Assembly (NCBI GenBank): GCA_963837335.1
Contig: CAWINS010000073.1
Location: forward strand, 1 to 64,000
DNA length: 64,000 bases
Origin: RYN-230 sp963837335
GTDB lineage: Bacteria; Actinomycetota; Actinomycetes; Streptosporangiales; Streptosporangiaceae
Reading direction: 5' to 3'
Below the pieces are notes generated by a model. The model saw only the letters and a program-made list of their open reading frames with translations. It did not search any database and was not told the origin of the DNA. Positions 9,584 through 18,882 of the stretch are shown in pieces (within the stretch, counting starts at the first letter, position 1; each line of letters opens with the position of its first letter). The position numbers and the translations under genes were made by a program.

Positions 9584-10873
9584 ATGATACGGGATGGAAT
9601 CCTGAATTCCCGGGCCAGGCGTGCGCGGCGGTCCGCGCCAGCGGCTAGCCCGGGCCCTGGCGGGCGCGGCCGTGGCCGCGGTGGGCGGGCTGGCGATCAG
9701 CCTGGCCGCGGCTAACGGTGCCCGCCCTCGCCGCCCAGCACCCAGGCGGCCCGGCGGCCAGCCACACCCGCGCGGCCACCGGGCAACATCCGGCCGGCGA
9801 GATGAGCCCCGGCGCCCCCTGGGCTCACATCGCCGCCGGCGGGGACCACACCTGCGGCATCCGCGGCGACGGCACCCTGTGGTGCTGGGGCGACAACACC
9901 TACGGCCAGCTCGGTCTCGGCAGCCACATCGGCCAGGACCTGCCTCGGCAGGTGACCAGCCCGGCCCGCGGGGGCTGGGCCAGAATCGTCGCCGACTTCG
10001 AAGACACGTGCGCCATCCGCACCGACGGCACCCTGTGGTGCTGGGGCGACAACGGCTTCGGCGAGCTCGGCATCGGCAACGACACCAGCCAGGACCGGCC
10101 CACGCAGGTCACCACCCCGGCCCCGAGGGGCTGGGCCAGCATCACCACCAGCGACGACCACACCTGCGCCACCCGCACCGGCGGCACCCTGTGGTGCTGG
10201 GGCGTGAACGAATACGGCCAGCTCGGGATCGGCAACCACACCATCCGGACCGGCCACGCAGGTCAGCACCCCGGCAGCGGGTGGCTGGGCCAGCGTCACC
10301 GCCGGCGCAACCACACCTGCGCCACCCGCACCGACGCCACGCTGTGGTGCTGGGGCGAGAACGACCACGGCCAGCTCGGCATCGGCAGCCACGCGGCGCC
10401 AGGACCTGCCGCGGCAGGTCACCACCCCGGCCCGGGCAGGCTGGGCCAGCGTCACCGCCGGCAGCAGCGCACACCTGCGCTACCCGCACCGGCGGCACCT
10501 TGTGGTGCTGGGGCGACAACAACCAGGGCCAGCTCGGCATCGGCAACCACACCGGCCAGGACCGGCCGCAGCAGGTCACCACCCCGGCCGCGGGCGGCTG
10601 GGCCAGCGTCACCGCCGGCGTCTACCACACCTGCGCCACCCGCACCGGCGCCACCCTGTGGTGCTGGGGCTACAACGACGACGGCCAGCTCGGCCTCGGC
10701 AGCCACACCGGCCAGGACCTGCCGCGGCAGGTCACCAGCTGCTGCGGCGGCGGGCCAGCGCAACGCCAGCGGCTACCCTGGGCCCGACCGGCGGCACCCG
10801 TGCTGGGGCAACCGCAACGGCCAGCTCGGCCTCGGCATCGCCAGCCAGGACCGGCCCGCGGGTCACCGGCTGA
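9584..10873 (+). CDS. Exported RCC1-repeat (ATS1-like) protein, several apparent frameshifts
   Basis: Reconstructed beta-propeller protein. The ATG at 9584 follows AAAGGGGG. A positively charged start and a hydrophobic run (RALAGAAVAAVGGLAISLAA) then PALAAQ look like a Sec signal peptide. The mature part has six clear repeats of about 51 residues (WAxIxAxxxHTCxxRxxGTLWCWGxNxxGQLGxG) and a seventh that is damaged near 10780, ending in CWGNRNGQLGLG. Every repeat carries a Cys pair eight residues apart, so each blade could hold a disulfide outside the cytoplasm. Frame changes occur near 9650, 9715, 10240, 10400, 10470 and in the last repeat, and the peptide remains in register after each, which argues for indel errors. 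RCC1 proteins are binding scaffolds; the ligand is unknown. Confidence 0.75.
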
Positions 10874-11142
10874 TCGTGAGCCAAGTCGGGTGAGTAGGCG
10901 CGAGATCGGGACAGTGGTCCGCAGAACCCGGCGACTGTGTGCCATTATCTGATTGCCAATAATGCGGGACAGGGCGGTCAGAACACTTCCCTGGTGCGAA
11001 CAATTTGCGCTGGCCAGGGTGTCGATACGGGCGCTGGGCATGCTCGCCCGCAATCATCGTCTCCAAGACTTCCGAAAAGGTATGGCAGAACTCAGGGAAA
11101 TCCTTTCGGCGGGCTGGCCGCATTGATACGAAAGGAACGGTA

Positions 11143-12758
11143 ATGGACGAATCTGATGCAGGCGGAAGCGGAATAACCCGCGCCGAACTGCTGAAGGCCG
11201 CTGCTGTCGCTGCGCCAGGACTGCTCCTCGGCCGGACTGCCGCCGCCGCAGCCGCGGCGAAACCGGCCTCCTGCGCGGCGCCTCGGGCGAACTCGCGGTC
11301 TCGGCGGCATGAACGTGCTTCTCTTCCTGACTGATCAGCAGCGCTCTATCCAGCATTTCCCGCCCGGTTGGGGCAAGCGGAACATGCCGGGCCTGAGCCG
11401 CCTGCAGGAGCACGGCATGCTGTTCAAGCAGGCCTTCACGAACGCGTGCATGTGCTCGCCGGCCCGCTCGACGCTGATGTCCGGGTACTTCCCGGCCCAG
11501 CACGGCGTGAAGTACACGCTGGAGATAGACATGCCCGCGCCGCAGTACCCGCAGGTCGAACTGGCCACCAGCTTCAAGAACCTGGCCAGCGTCTCCCGGG
11601 CGGCCGGCTACACGCCGGTCTACAAGGGGAAGTTCCACTGCAACAAGCCCGCGAACGGCTCGGACTGGGTGCCCGAGGACGTCAACAAGTACGGCTTCAC
11701 CCGGTGGAACCCGCCGGACGCGGGCGCCGACCAGAGCATCCCGGAAGAGGGCGGCGGCCTCTACGACAACGACGGCCGGTTCATGAACTCGGTAGGCACG
11801 GCCAAGGCGGGGACCGAGGGCGCCGTCCAGTACCTGCGCGACACGGCCGCGAAGAGCCAGCCGTTCTTCATGGTCGTCTCGCTGGTCAACCCGCACGACG
11901 TGCTGTTCTACCCGTCGACGTTATGTGGCCGGGGGGTACGACAACGACCTGGCTGGAGGGCGAGATCGGCCTCCCGGCGACCGTCAACGAGGACCTGTCG
12001 ACCAAGCCCACCGTCCAGGCGCAATTCCGGCGGATATTCAATGCTCACCGGGCCGATCCCGACGCCCGCAGATGAAGCGCAACTACCTGAACTTCTACGG
12101 CAACCTGATGAAGGCCTCAGACGAGTACCTGGTCAAGATCCTCGACACGCTCGAGTCGCGCGGCCTGCTGGACAACACGCTCGTCATCGCGACGGCCGAC
12201 CACGGGGAGATGGGCACGGCCCATGGCGGCCTGCGCCAGAAGAACTTCAACTTCTACGAGGAGACGATGCGCATCCCGCTGGTCTACTCAAATCCCCGCC
12301 TTTTCCCCCGGCCCGAGAAGAACAACTCCATCGTCTCGCACGTCGATTTCCTGCCCACCCTCGCTGGTCTGCTCGACACGCCGTCACGCGCCCGGGCCAA
12401 CTGGCAGGGGGTCGACTACTCCGACCAGATCCTGCGCCGTTCCGCCCGGCCACCCCAGACCTACACCGTCTTTACCTATGACGACTGGCAGTCCGGCCAG
12501 GCCAGCGGTCCCTACCCGAAGCCGCCGAACCACATCGTCAGCATCCGTGAGCACCGTTACAAGATTGCCCGCTACTACGACGTCAACGGGAAGGTGCCGC
12601 CCCAATGGGAGATGTATGACCTGAAGACCGACCCACTCGAGCGGACCAACCTGGCCTACAAGCATTACCGGCGTACCCCCCAGCAGCAGCGTGAGTACAA
12701 GCGGCTGAAGCGCAAGCTGGCCCGCGTGGAGCGGAGGCGGCTGCAGCCGCTGAGCTGA
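11143..12758 (+). CDS. Exported type I sulfatase (several apparent frameshifts)
   Basis: Hydrolase for sulfate esters. The N-terminus (ITRAELLKAAAVAAPGLLLG) is a probable export signal of the Tat-like type found on actinobacterial sulfatases; RBS AAAGGAACGG precedes the ATG. The frame changes between about 11250 and 11305 to NVLLFLTDQQRSIQHFPPGW. The sulfatase signature Cys is in CMCSPARSTLMSG, where Cys is matured to formylglycine. The frame changes again near 11925 and 12050, after which the metal-binding TADHGEMGTAHGG and C-terminal YDLKTDPLERTNLA follow normally. A sulfatase-modifying enzyme is not in the window. If the shifts are real the gene is dead; if they are assembly errors it is complete. 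Confidence 0.8.
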
Positions 12759-12838
12759 CTCCCGAGGACTGGCCGGTAGCGGCCATCAGCCGGCCTGCCG
12801 GTTGGACAGATGAACCTCGGCTCGCCCAGCATGGGGAC

Positions 12839-13852
12839 ATGAGCGAGTCGTTGACCAAGGTTCCTTTCGGGCAGACCGGCATGACCATTACCCGGGCCGG
12901 CTTCGGCGCCTGGGCGATCGGCGGCGGAGGCTGGGCCTTCGCCTGGGGAGACCAGGAGGACGACGACTCGGTCGCCGCCATCCGGCACGCGGTCGAGTCC
13001 GGGATCAACTGGGTGGACACCGCGGCCGTGTACGGCCTCGGCCACTCCGAGGAGGTCGTAGGGCGGGCCCTGCGGGACCTGCCCGAGGCAGACCGCCCCT
13101 ACGTGTTCACCAAGGGCGGTTATGTCTGGGACGAGTCCGACCGCTCGAAGACGCCCCGCCGGGTGGCCAGCCCGGCCAGCCTGCGCCAGCAGGTGGAGGC
13201 GTCGCTGCGCCGCCTGGGAGTGGACCGCATCGACCTGTACCAGTTGCACTGGCCCGCGCAGGACGGGACGCCACTGGAGGAGTACTGGCAGACGTTCCTG
13301 GACCTGCGCGCCGAAGGCAAGATCCGCGCCGCCGGGCTGTCCAACCACAACGTGGCCCAGCTCACCGCGGCCGAGGCGCTGGGGCATGTGGACTCGCTCC
13401 AGCCGCAGTTCAGCCTGATCCACCGGGACGCGGCCGCCGAGCTGATCCCGTGGTGTGCCGGGCACGGCACCGGCGTGATCGTTTACAGCCCGATGGGGGC
13501 TGGGCTGCTCACCGGGGCATTCACCCCGGAGCGGGCCGCGAATCTGGGTCAGGGTGACTGGCGCAGCCGGAGCGGTGACTTTACCGGGGACGGCCTGACC
13601 CGCAACCTCGCCCTGGTGGACGGCCTGCGGCCGGTCGCCGAGCGGCTCGGCGTGAGTACCGGCGCGGTCGCGGTGGCGTGGACCCTGGCCTTCCCGGGGG
13701 TGAGCGGCGCGATCGTCGGCGCCCGCAGCCCCCAGCAGGTGGACGGCTGGCTGGACGCCGCGGACCTGGTCCTGGGCGACAAGGACCTCACCGAGATCGC
13801 GGTGGCGGTTACCAGCAGCGGCGCCGGCACCGGCCCCGCCCGCCCCGCGTAG
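12839..13852 (+). CDS. Aldo/keto reductase
   Basis: NADPH-dependent reductase of 337 aa with a TIM-barrel fold. The catalytic tetrad is visible: Asp and Tyr in NWVDTAAVYGLGHSEE, Lys in VFTKGG, His in DLYQLHWP. Cofactor-binding residues near the C-terminus fit VSGAIVGARSPQQVD. It resembles the AKR group close to YajO and pyridoxal reductase-like proteins; substrate unknown. It stands alone 80 bp after the sulfatase and on the same strand. Confidence 0.92.
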   Translation: MSESLTKVPFGQTGMTITRAGFGAWAIGGGGWAFAWGDQEDDDSVAAIRHAVESGINWVDTAAVYGLGHSEEVVGRALRDLPEADRPYVFTKGGYVWDESDRSKTPRRVASPASLRQQVEASLRRLGVDRIDLYQLHWPAQDGTPLEEYWQTFLDLRAEGKIRAAGLSNHNVAQLTAAEALGHVDSLQPQFSLIHRDAAAELIPWCAGHGTGVIVYSPMGAGLLTGAFTPERAANLGQGDWRSRSGDFTGDGLTRNLALVDGLRPVAERLGVSTGAVAVAWTLAFPGVSGAIVGARSPQQVDGWLDAADLVLGDKDLTEIAVAVTSSGAGTGPARPA

Positions 13853-14073
13853 CCCGGCAGCAGCCAAGCGGCTGTTCGGGCTCGGTGCCCGGATCGCGCC
13901 CGCGCCGGAAGATCCGGCCTTGCCCGCGGATTGAACCGGGCTTTGCCTGTGCGTAACCTTCGGGGGCGGCTGAAGCGTCATACCTGTGACTGGATCTGCT
14001 CAGGCACGGCCGTCTCCACGCCGCTCATGGCGCCTGCCGGTTCGTGTCGCGGGCATCCGCAGGAGAGTGCGCC

Positions 14074-15324
14074 ATGCCCACACGTCAGCTGATGGAAAAC
14101 ATCTGGGGCGGCGCAGCCGCGGTTAGCCGCGCGGCGCCGAGGACGTGGACCGGGCGGTCACTCGCCGGCCTGGCGATTGCCGCTCTCGTGGCGGGCGTGG
14201 GCGGCGGCGTTCCCGGCGGTACCGCGCCGGGCGGAGCCGCAGGCGGCATGCGGCTGGTCAGCCACGTCCAGGCGGGCCAGGCCGCCGGGCCGGCCTGCGG
14301 CTGGGCCATGGTTCAGACCCCGAGCCCGCCGGCCGACAGCCTGCTCAACGGCGTCGCCACCCGGTCATCCGCTGACGCCTGGGTGGTGGGCGGGTCCCGG
14401 AGCGCCGAGGGTGACAGCATCAGTGCGCTGATCGAGCACTGGGACGGGACGGCCTGGCGCGTGGTACCGAGGCCGACCCCGGGGCAGTCCAGCGTGCTCA
14501 GCGGGGTGGCCATCGCATCGGCCAGCAATGCGTGGGCGGTGGGCTCCTACGAGGGGAACACAGCTCCCCGGCACGACCAGACCCTCATCGAGCGCTGGAA
14601 CGGCCGGTCCTGGAACCGGGTTCCGAGCCCGCACCCCGGCGGGGAGAGCTGGCTGACCGCGGTGGCTGTGGTCTCATCGCGCAACGCGTGGGCGGTGGGT
14701 GCCTACGCAAATCAGGTGGGCGGCCGCAACAAGCTCTTCACCGTGCACTGGAACGGCAAGACGTGGCGGCAGGTGCCGGTGCCGGTGACCGCCAGTGGCG
14801 TCCTGTACGCGGTGGCCGCCACCTCCTGGAGCGACGTCTGGGCGGTGGGCTCCGCGGTGAATGGCGTAACCCAGGTCGTGATCTTGCACTGGAACGGCCG
14901 GGGCTGGACGCGGGCGCCGTACCGGGGCCCCGCGGGCAGCAGCTACCTCACTGGGGTGACGGCCACCTCAACCCGCGATGCCTGGGCGGTGGGCACCACC
15001 ATTCGCGGGACCGATGCTGGCCCGGGCTTCACCGTGCGCTGGACGGGCCGGAAATGGCAGCGGGTGCCGATCCCGGACGCTGGCACCACTCATCTGTCCG
15101 CAGTGGCCGCGGTCTCATCCCGCGACGCCTGGGCGGTCGGCAGCAGCGCGGGCCATCCCGTCATCGAGCACTGGGACGGCACGAACTGGACCGCCGGGCC
15201 GAGCCCCGCGCCCGTCTCCAGCGGATTGACCAGCGTGGCGGCCAGTTCGGCCAGCAACGTCTGGGCGGTGGGCAGCTACCACGTCGTGCCCAACGACCTG
15301 ACCCTCGCCCTGCACTGCACTTAA
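14074..15324 (+). CDS. Exported protein with seven WAVG repeats (beta-propeller-like)
   Basis: A 416-residue protein. The ATG at 14074 is preferred because CAGGAGAG lies just upstream. Residues about 30-50 (SLAGLAIAALVAGVGGG) form a hydrophobic export segment. After it come seven units of about 50 residues. Each has S/A-x-D/N-A/V-W-A-V-G near its start and H-W-D/N-G-x-x-W with a following Pro-rich strand (for example DAWVVGGS, NAWAVGSY, DVWAVGSA, DAWAVGTT). Seven such units predict a seven-bladed propeller. No catalytic motif is seen, so it is probably a surface or secreted binding protein. Its 3' end is convergent with the methyltransferase gene. Confidence 0.75.
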   Translation: MPTRQLMENIWGGAAAVSRAAPRTWTGRSLAGLAIAALVAGVGGGVPGGTAPGGAAGGMRLVSHVQAGQAAGPACGWAMVQTPSPPADSLLNGVATRSSADAWVVGGSRSAEGDSISALIEHWDGTAWRVVPRPTPGQSSVLSGVAIASASNAWAVGSYEGNTAPRHDQTLIERWNGRSWNRVPSPHPGGESWLTAVAVVSSRNAWAVGAYANQVGGRNKLFTVHWNGKTWRQVPVPVTASGVLYAVAATSWSDVWAVGSAVNGVTQVVILHWNGRGWTRAPYRGPAGSSYLTGVTATSTRDAWAVGTTIRGTDAGPGFTVRWTGRKWQRVPIPDAGTTHLSAVAAVSSRDAWAVGSSAGHPVIEHWDGTNWTAGPSPAPVSSGLTSVAASSASNVWAVGSYHVVPNDLTLALHCT

Positions 15325-15999
15325 GAGCCGCCAGACGGTGGTGGTCTTGACGTCCGCGTCCTCGATGACCCGTTCGACCGGGACGTCGTAGGTCATGACC
15401 TGGGTGAAGCGGTCCCGGGGCAGGTAGGCCCGGCCCGGGTCGCCCACCAGCACCAGCGCGCCGGCCTGGCTGGCCCGCTCCAGGAAGGGCAGCATCAGGC
15501 CGGCCATGTCCCGGTCATAGAACGCGTCCCCGGCCAGGACCACGTCTGCCCGCACCGCATCCGAGGGCCCGGGCCCGGGATCCACGCCGGACAGGAGGTC
15601 GCCGACCGTGGGCTCCAGCCGGACCCGGTTCACCCCGGCGTTCAGGGTGATCGCGGCGGCGGCCAGCGGATCGGTATCGCTCGGGGTGACCGACGCCGCG
15701 CCCGCCGCCGCGGCCGCGATGGCCACCAGGCCCGACCCGGACGCCAGATCCAGCACCACCCGGCCGCGGACGCAGTCCGGCTGGTCGAGCAGGTACCGGG
15801 CCAGCGCCTGGCCGCCGGCCCACGGGAACGCCCAGAACGGCGGGGGCAGCTGGTCCTGCCCGGTGTCCCGCTCGATGCGCTCCCACAACCCGAACGCGTC
15901 CCGGGCCAGGTACAGCCGGATCTCCGGCAGCAGCGGCGGTGCGGCCAGCCAGGTGTTCGCCCGGATAAACGCCCCGGGTGACTGCAGCGGCGTCTGGTG
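15325..15999 (-). CDS. SAM-dependent methyltransferase, ETFB/PrmA-like (both ends uncertain)
   Basis: Class I methyltransferase. The reading frame begins TPLQSPGAFIRANTW near 15985, has FWAFPWAGGQALARYLLD, motif I VVLDLASGSGLVAIAAA, the acidic SDTDPLAAAAITLN and the post-motif segment DVVLAGDAFYDRDM. This is the arrangement of ETFB lysine methyltransferase/PrmA relatives that act on protein side chains. No usable start codon is in frame before residue 1, and the frame runs past the expected end (TTTVWRL) into the convergent propeller gene by about 200 bp, which suggests one indel at each end. It lies directly downstream of the ClpP-like gene on the same strand. Confidence 0.65.
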
Positions 16000-16001
16000 T
16001 T

Positions 16002-16742
16002 TCAGCCCCGGCCACCCCGCTGCATGTCGCCCGGACTGGCCTCGCCGTCGAGCAGGCCGTAGGCGACCGCTTCCGGGACGGTGAAGAACCGTCCATGCCG
16101 GGCATCCGCCCGGATCTCGTCCACTTCGCGGCCGGTCACCTCGGCCAGCCGGATGTAGAGCGTGTCGACCATCGACTCAACCTGCTCCTCCTGGGCCCGG
16201 ATCTGGGTGGCTGTGCCGCCCAGGTTCAGCTTCGGCTCGGTGAGCCCCAGCACCGCGCTGGGGTAGCCGCGCCGCTTTTCGCAGGCGGCGAGCACGCCCA
16301 GGGCCGGGCCACTGACCTGGCCCGCCACGTACCCCGTGACCGGGACGCGGAGCACGTCCAGCACACCCATGATGGTCAGCGCCGCGGGCAGTTCTGCGTC
16401 CAGGCCCTGGAGTTCGAGGCGGACCGGCCCGTCACCCTCGGCGTCCAGGGTGAGCAACTGGGCGCTCAGCACGCTCGCGGCGGGCCCGTCGAGCAGGCCG
16501 GAGGCCAGCACGATGCGCTGCTCCAGCAGCCGCTGGTAGAGCCGGCCGGGCCAGTCACCCTGATCCGTCCAGACCCGGGACGGGGATACGACCGGGTAGG
16601 CGGGCGGCTCCCGGTGCGGGGCGGGCCAGCCGGGTGCTCCGGGGGGCCCGGGGCGCCCGGGCTGGGCCGGCGGTTCTCCAGGTCCCGGCGGTCCGGGCCA
16701 CGGGCGGCCAGGCGGGAACGAGTCAGCTATGGGGATGGTCAT
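16002..16742 (-). CDS. ClpP-like protein, apparently lacking catalytic residues
   Basis: 246 residues. The ATG at 16742 follows AGGAGGATTCC. About 60 Pro/Gly-rich residues precede a ClpP fold (RLYQRLLEQRIVLASGLLDG, and the C-terminal GRFFTVPEAVAYGLLDG, which matches the usual RDxFMsaeEAxeYGLID). At the usual catalytic Ser position (GQAASMGA in active ClpP) the sequence is GQVSGPALG, and at the catalytic His position (MIHQPLGG) it is LGLTEPKLNLGG. On my alignment both catalytic residues are missing, so it is probably a regulatory or structural paralogue. It is co-transcribed with the XRE protein that overlaps its 5' end. Confidence 0.75.
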   Translation of the reverse strand: MTIPIADSFPPGRPWPGPPGPGEPPAQPGRPGPPGAPGWPAPHREPPAYPVVSPSRVWTDQGDWPGRLYQRLLEQRIVLASGLLDGPAASVLSAQLLTLDAEGDGPVRLELQGLDAELPAALTIMGVLDVLRVPVTGYVAGQVSGPALGVLAACEKRRGYPSAVLGLTEPKLNLGGTATQIRAQEEQVESMVDTLYIRLAEVTGREVDEIRADARHGRFFTVPEAVAYGLLDGEASPGDMQRGGRG

Positions 16743-17199
16743 CGGAATCCTCCTGTCGCCGTCCTGACGGCCAGAGCTGCGCGGCGGGCGCGAGATACCC
16801 AGGCGGGGCCGGCCTGGCGGGCTTGTCCGGGGCCCCCGGCGGGGGCGGCCCATCGGACGTGACCGGCCCGGCCTGGATCGGCCCGGGCGGGAGCGGCTCG
16901 GCCGGCCCGGGGTCCTGCAACCGCCAGCTGATCTGGCTGCCGATCGCCGCTGCGTACCGTTCCAGGGTTGAGGCCCGCACGTCCGCCTCCCCGGCCTCGA
17001 GCCGGGCCACGGCCGATTGCGAGGTGCCCATCCGCGCCGCGATCTGGGTCTGGGACAGCCCGGCCGCCTGCCGCTGCCCGGTCAGCTCAGCGACCAGGCG
17101 GCGCCGCTCCCCCGCCATCCGGCGCAGCGCCATCTCGCGGAACCCGGGCAGCCGGGGCAGCTCCGGCTCCCCCGGTCCCTGCGCATCCGACCTACCCAT
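16723..17199 (-). CDS. XRE-family regulator, partner of the ClpP-like protein
   Basis: 158 residues. A helix-turn-helix spans GLSQTQIAARMGTSQSAVAR (about residues 53-72), followed by LEAGEADVRASTLERYAAAI, typical of Cro/CI-type repressors with a short dimerisation helix. The C-terminal third is Pro-rich. The stop lies 20 bp inside the ClpP-like gene, so the two are coupled. It is divergent from the flavin monooxygenase. Regulator and ClpP pairs exist in actinobacteria; whether this repressor is degraded by or controls Clp proteins is not shown by the sequence. Confidence 0.8.
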   Translation of the reverse strand: MGRSDAQGPGEPELPRLPGFREMALRRMAGERRRLVAELTGQRQAAGLSQTQIAARMGTSQSAVARLEAGEADVRASTLERYAAAIGSQISWRLQDPGPAEPLPPGPIQAGPVTSDGPPPPGAPDKPARPAPPGYLAPAAQLWPSGRRQEDSDDHPHS

Positions 17200-17335
17200 A
17201 CCCCGCACGATATCCCACCAACGAGATACCGCCAGAGCGATACGGCATTCGCGCTGGGAAGGCAGCGACGGCCCCTGCGGGACGGGGAGGCTTTTGTGAC
17301 TTGAAGTAACAGTTGCTTTCGGTAGCGTCTGCGTC

Positions 17336-18871
17336 ATGCGCACGCCGCAGCCCGGCAGCCCCACGCCGGCCAGCACCGAACCACTCCCGGCGCACGTCCG
17401 GGTGGCCATCATCGGCGCCGGGTTCGGGGGGATCGGGGCGGGCATCCGGCTGCAGCAGGCGGGCCGGACCGACTTCGTCATCCTGGAACGGGCCGGCGCG
17501 GTCGGCGGGACCTGGCGCGACAACACCTATCCCGGCTGCACCTGCGACGTCCCCTCGCACCTGTACTCGTTCTCGTTCGCCCCCAACCCGGACTGGTCGC
17601 ACGGCTTCTCCCGGCAGCCCGAGATCTGGGCGTACCTGGACGCGGTGACCGACCGGTATGCCATCCGCCCCTACATCCGGTTCGGCACCGAGCTGGCCGA
17701 GGCCCGCTGGGACAGCGGCCGGGCCCGGTGGCAGCTCCGAACCTCGCGCGGGGACCTGACCGCGGATGTGGTCATCGCGGCGGCGGGCCCGCTGTCGGCG
17801 CCGTCCCTGCCGGACATCCCGGGGCTGGACACCTTTCCCGGCGAGGTCTTCCACTCGGCCGGCTGGGATCACCGGGTGGACCTGGCCGGGAAGCGGGTCG
17901 CGGTGATCGGCACCGGGGCGTCGGCCATCCAGATCGTGCCCGCGATCCAGCCCGTGGCGGGGCGGCTGACCCTGTTCCAGCGCACCCCGGCCTGGGTCAT
18001 GCCGCGCCGCGACCGGCGGATCACCGACGCCGAGAAATGGCTGTACCGGCAGGTCCCGCTGACTGAGCGGATGGTGCGCCTCGGCCTGCACACCAGCCGG
18101 GAGTTGCTGGCCGTGGGGTTCGTGAAGCGGCCCGGGCTGCTCCGCGGGGCCCAGCGGATCGCCCTGCGGCACCTGGCCCGGTCGGTGCCGGATCCGGGCC
18201 TGCGGGCCCGGCTGACCCCCGGGTATGTGCTGGGCTGCAAACGGGTGCTGCTGTCCAACGACTACTATCCCGCGCTCACCCAGCCGAATACCGAACTGGT
18301 CGCCGCGGGCCTGGCCAAGGTGGACGGGAGCACGCTCACCGCCGAGGACGGCACCGCCCGGGACGCTGACGTGATCGTCTTCGCGACCGGGTTCCACGTC
18401 ATCGACATGCCGCTAGCCCGGCGGATCACCGGGGCCGGCGGCGTGACGCTCGCCCAGACCTGGGGCGAGGACATGCGCGCCCTGCGCGGCACCACCGTCG
18501 CCGGGTTCCCCAACCTCTGCCTGCTGATCGGCCCGAACACCGGCCTGGGGCACAACTCGCTGATCCACATCATCGAGGCCCAGCTCGACTACACGCTGGA
18601 TTACCTGGCCGCGCTGGACCGGCTGGGCGCGGCCGCCCTGGATACCAGCCCGGAGGCCGAGCAGCGCTGGTGCGACGACGTGCAGCGCCGGATGGCGTCC
18701 ACGGTGTGGGCCACCGGCGGCTGCATGAGCTGGTACCTGAACTCCGCGGGCCGCAACCCCACGCTGTGGCCCGGGTCGGTCGGCGGCTTCCGCCGCGCGA
18801 CCCGGCGGCTGGACCTGGCTGAGTATCGCGTCATCCCGGCGGGGGCGGGCGGCCCGGCCGGTGTTCGTTAG
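17336..18871 (+). CDS. Flavin-containing monooxygenase, Baeyer-Villiger type
   Basis: 511-residue FAD/NADPH enzyme. The FAD dinucleotide-binding motif is GAGFGGIGAG (about 26-35), followed by GGTWRDNTYPGCTCD, characteristic of class B monooxygenases. The fingerprint FxGxxxHxxxWD is present as FPGEVFHSAGWDH (about 168-180). The NADPH motif is GTGASA (about 194). The C-terminal ATGFHVIDMP and IGPNTGLGHNS also fit Baeyer-Villiger monooxygenases. Substrates of the family are ketones, steroids or terpenoids; none can be assigned. The promoter lies in the 136-bp divergent region shared with the XRE/ClpP-like operon. Confidence 0.92.
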   Translation: MRTPQPGSPTPASTEPLPAHVRVAIIGAGFGGIGAGIRLQQAGRTDFVILERAGAVGGTWRDNTYPGCTCDVPSHLYSFSFAPNPDWSHGFSRQPEIWAYLDAVTDRYAIRPYIRFGTELAEARWDSGRARWQLRTSRGDLTADVVIAAAGPLSAPSLPDIPGLDTFPGEVFHSAGWDHRVDLAGKRVAVIGTGASAIQIVPAIQPVAGRLTLFQRTPAWVMPRRDRRITDAEKWLYRQVPLTERMVRLGLHTSRELLAVGFVKRPGLLRGAQRIALRHLARSVPDPGLRARLTPGYVLGCKRVLLSNDYYPALTQPNTELVAAGLAKVDGSTLTAEDGTARDADVIVFATGFHVIDMPLARRITGAGGVTLAQTWGEDMRALRGTTVAGFPNLCLLIGPNTGLGHNSLIHIIEAQLDYTLDYLAALDRLGAAALDTSPEAEQRWCDDVQRRMASTVWATGGCMSWYLNSAGRNPTLWPGSVGGFRRATRRLDLAEYRVIPAGAGGPAGVR

Positions 18872-18882
18872 GGAAAGAAAAT

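Noticed and set aside
9370..9648. 92-codon frame before the RCC1-repeat protein
   Set aside because: Residues look random and the real start at 9584 (with AAAGGGGG upstream) lies inside it in another frame.
10937..11143. 68-codon frame upstream of the sulfatase
   Set aside because: No good ribosome-binding site, no similarity, and it overlaps the promoter/RBS region of the sulfatase gene.
12771..12795. GGCCGG...CCGGCC hairpin after the sulfatase
   Set aside because: Only six base pairs with a 13-nt loop in GC-rich DNA; too weak to call as a terminator.
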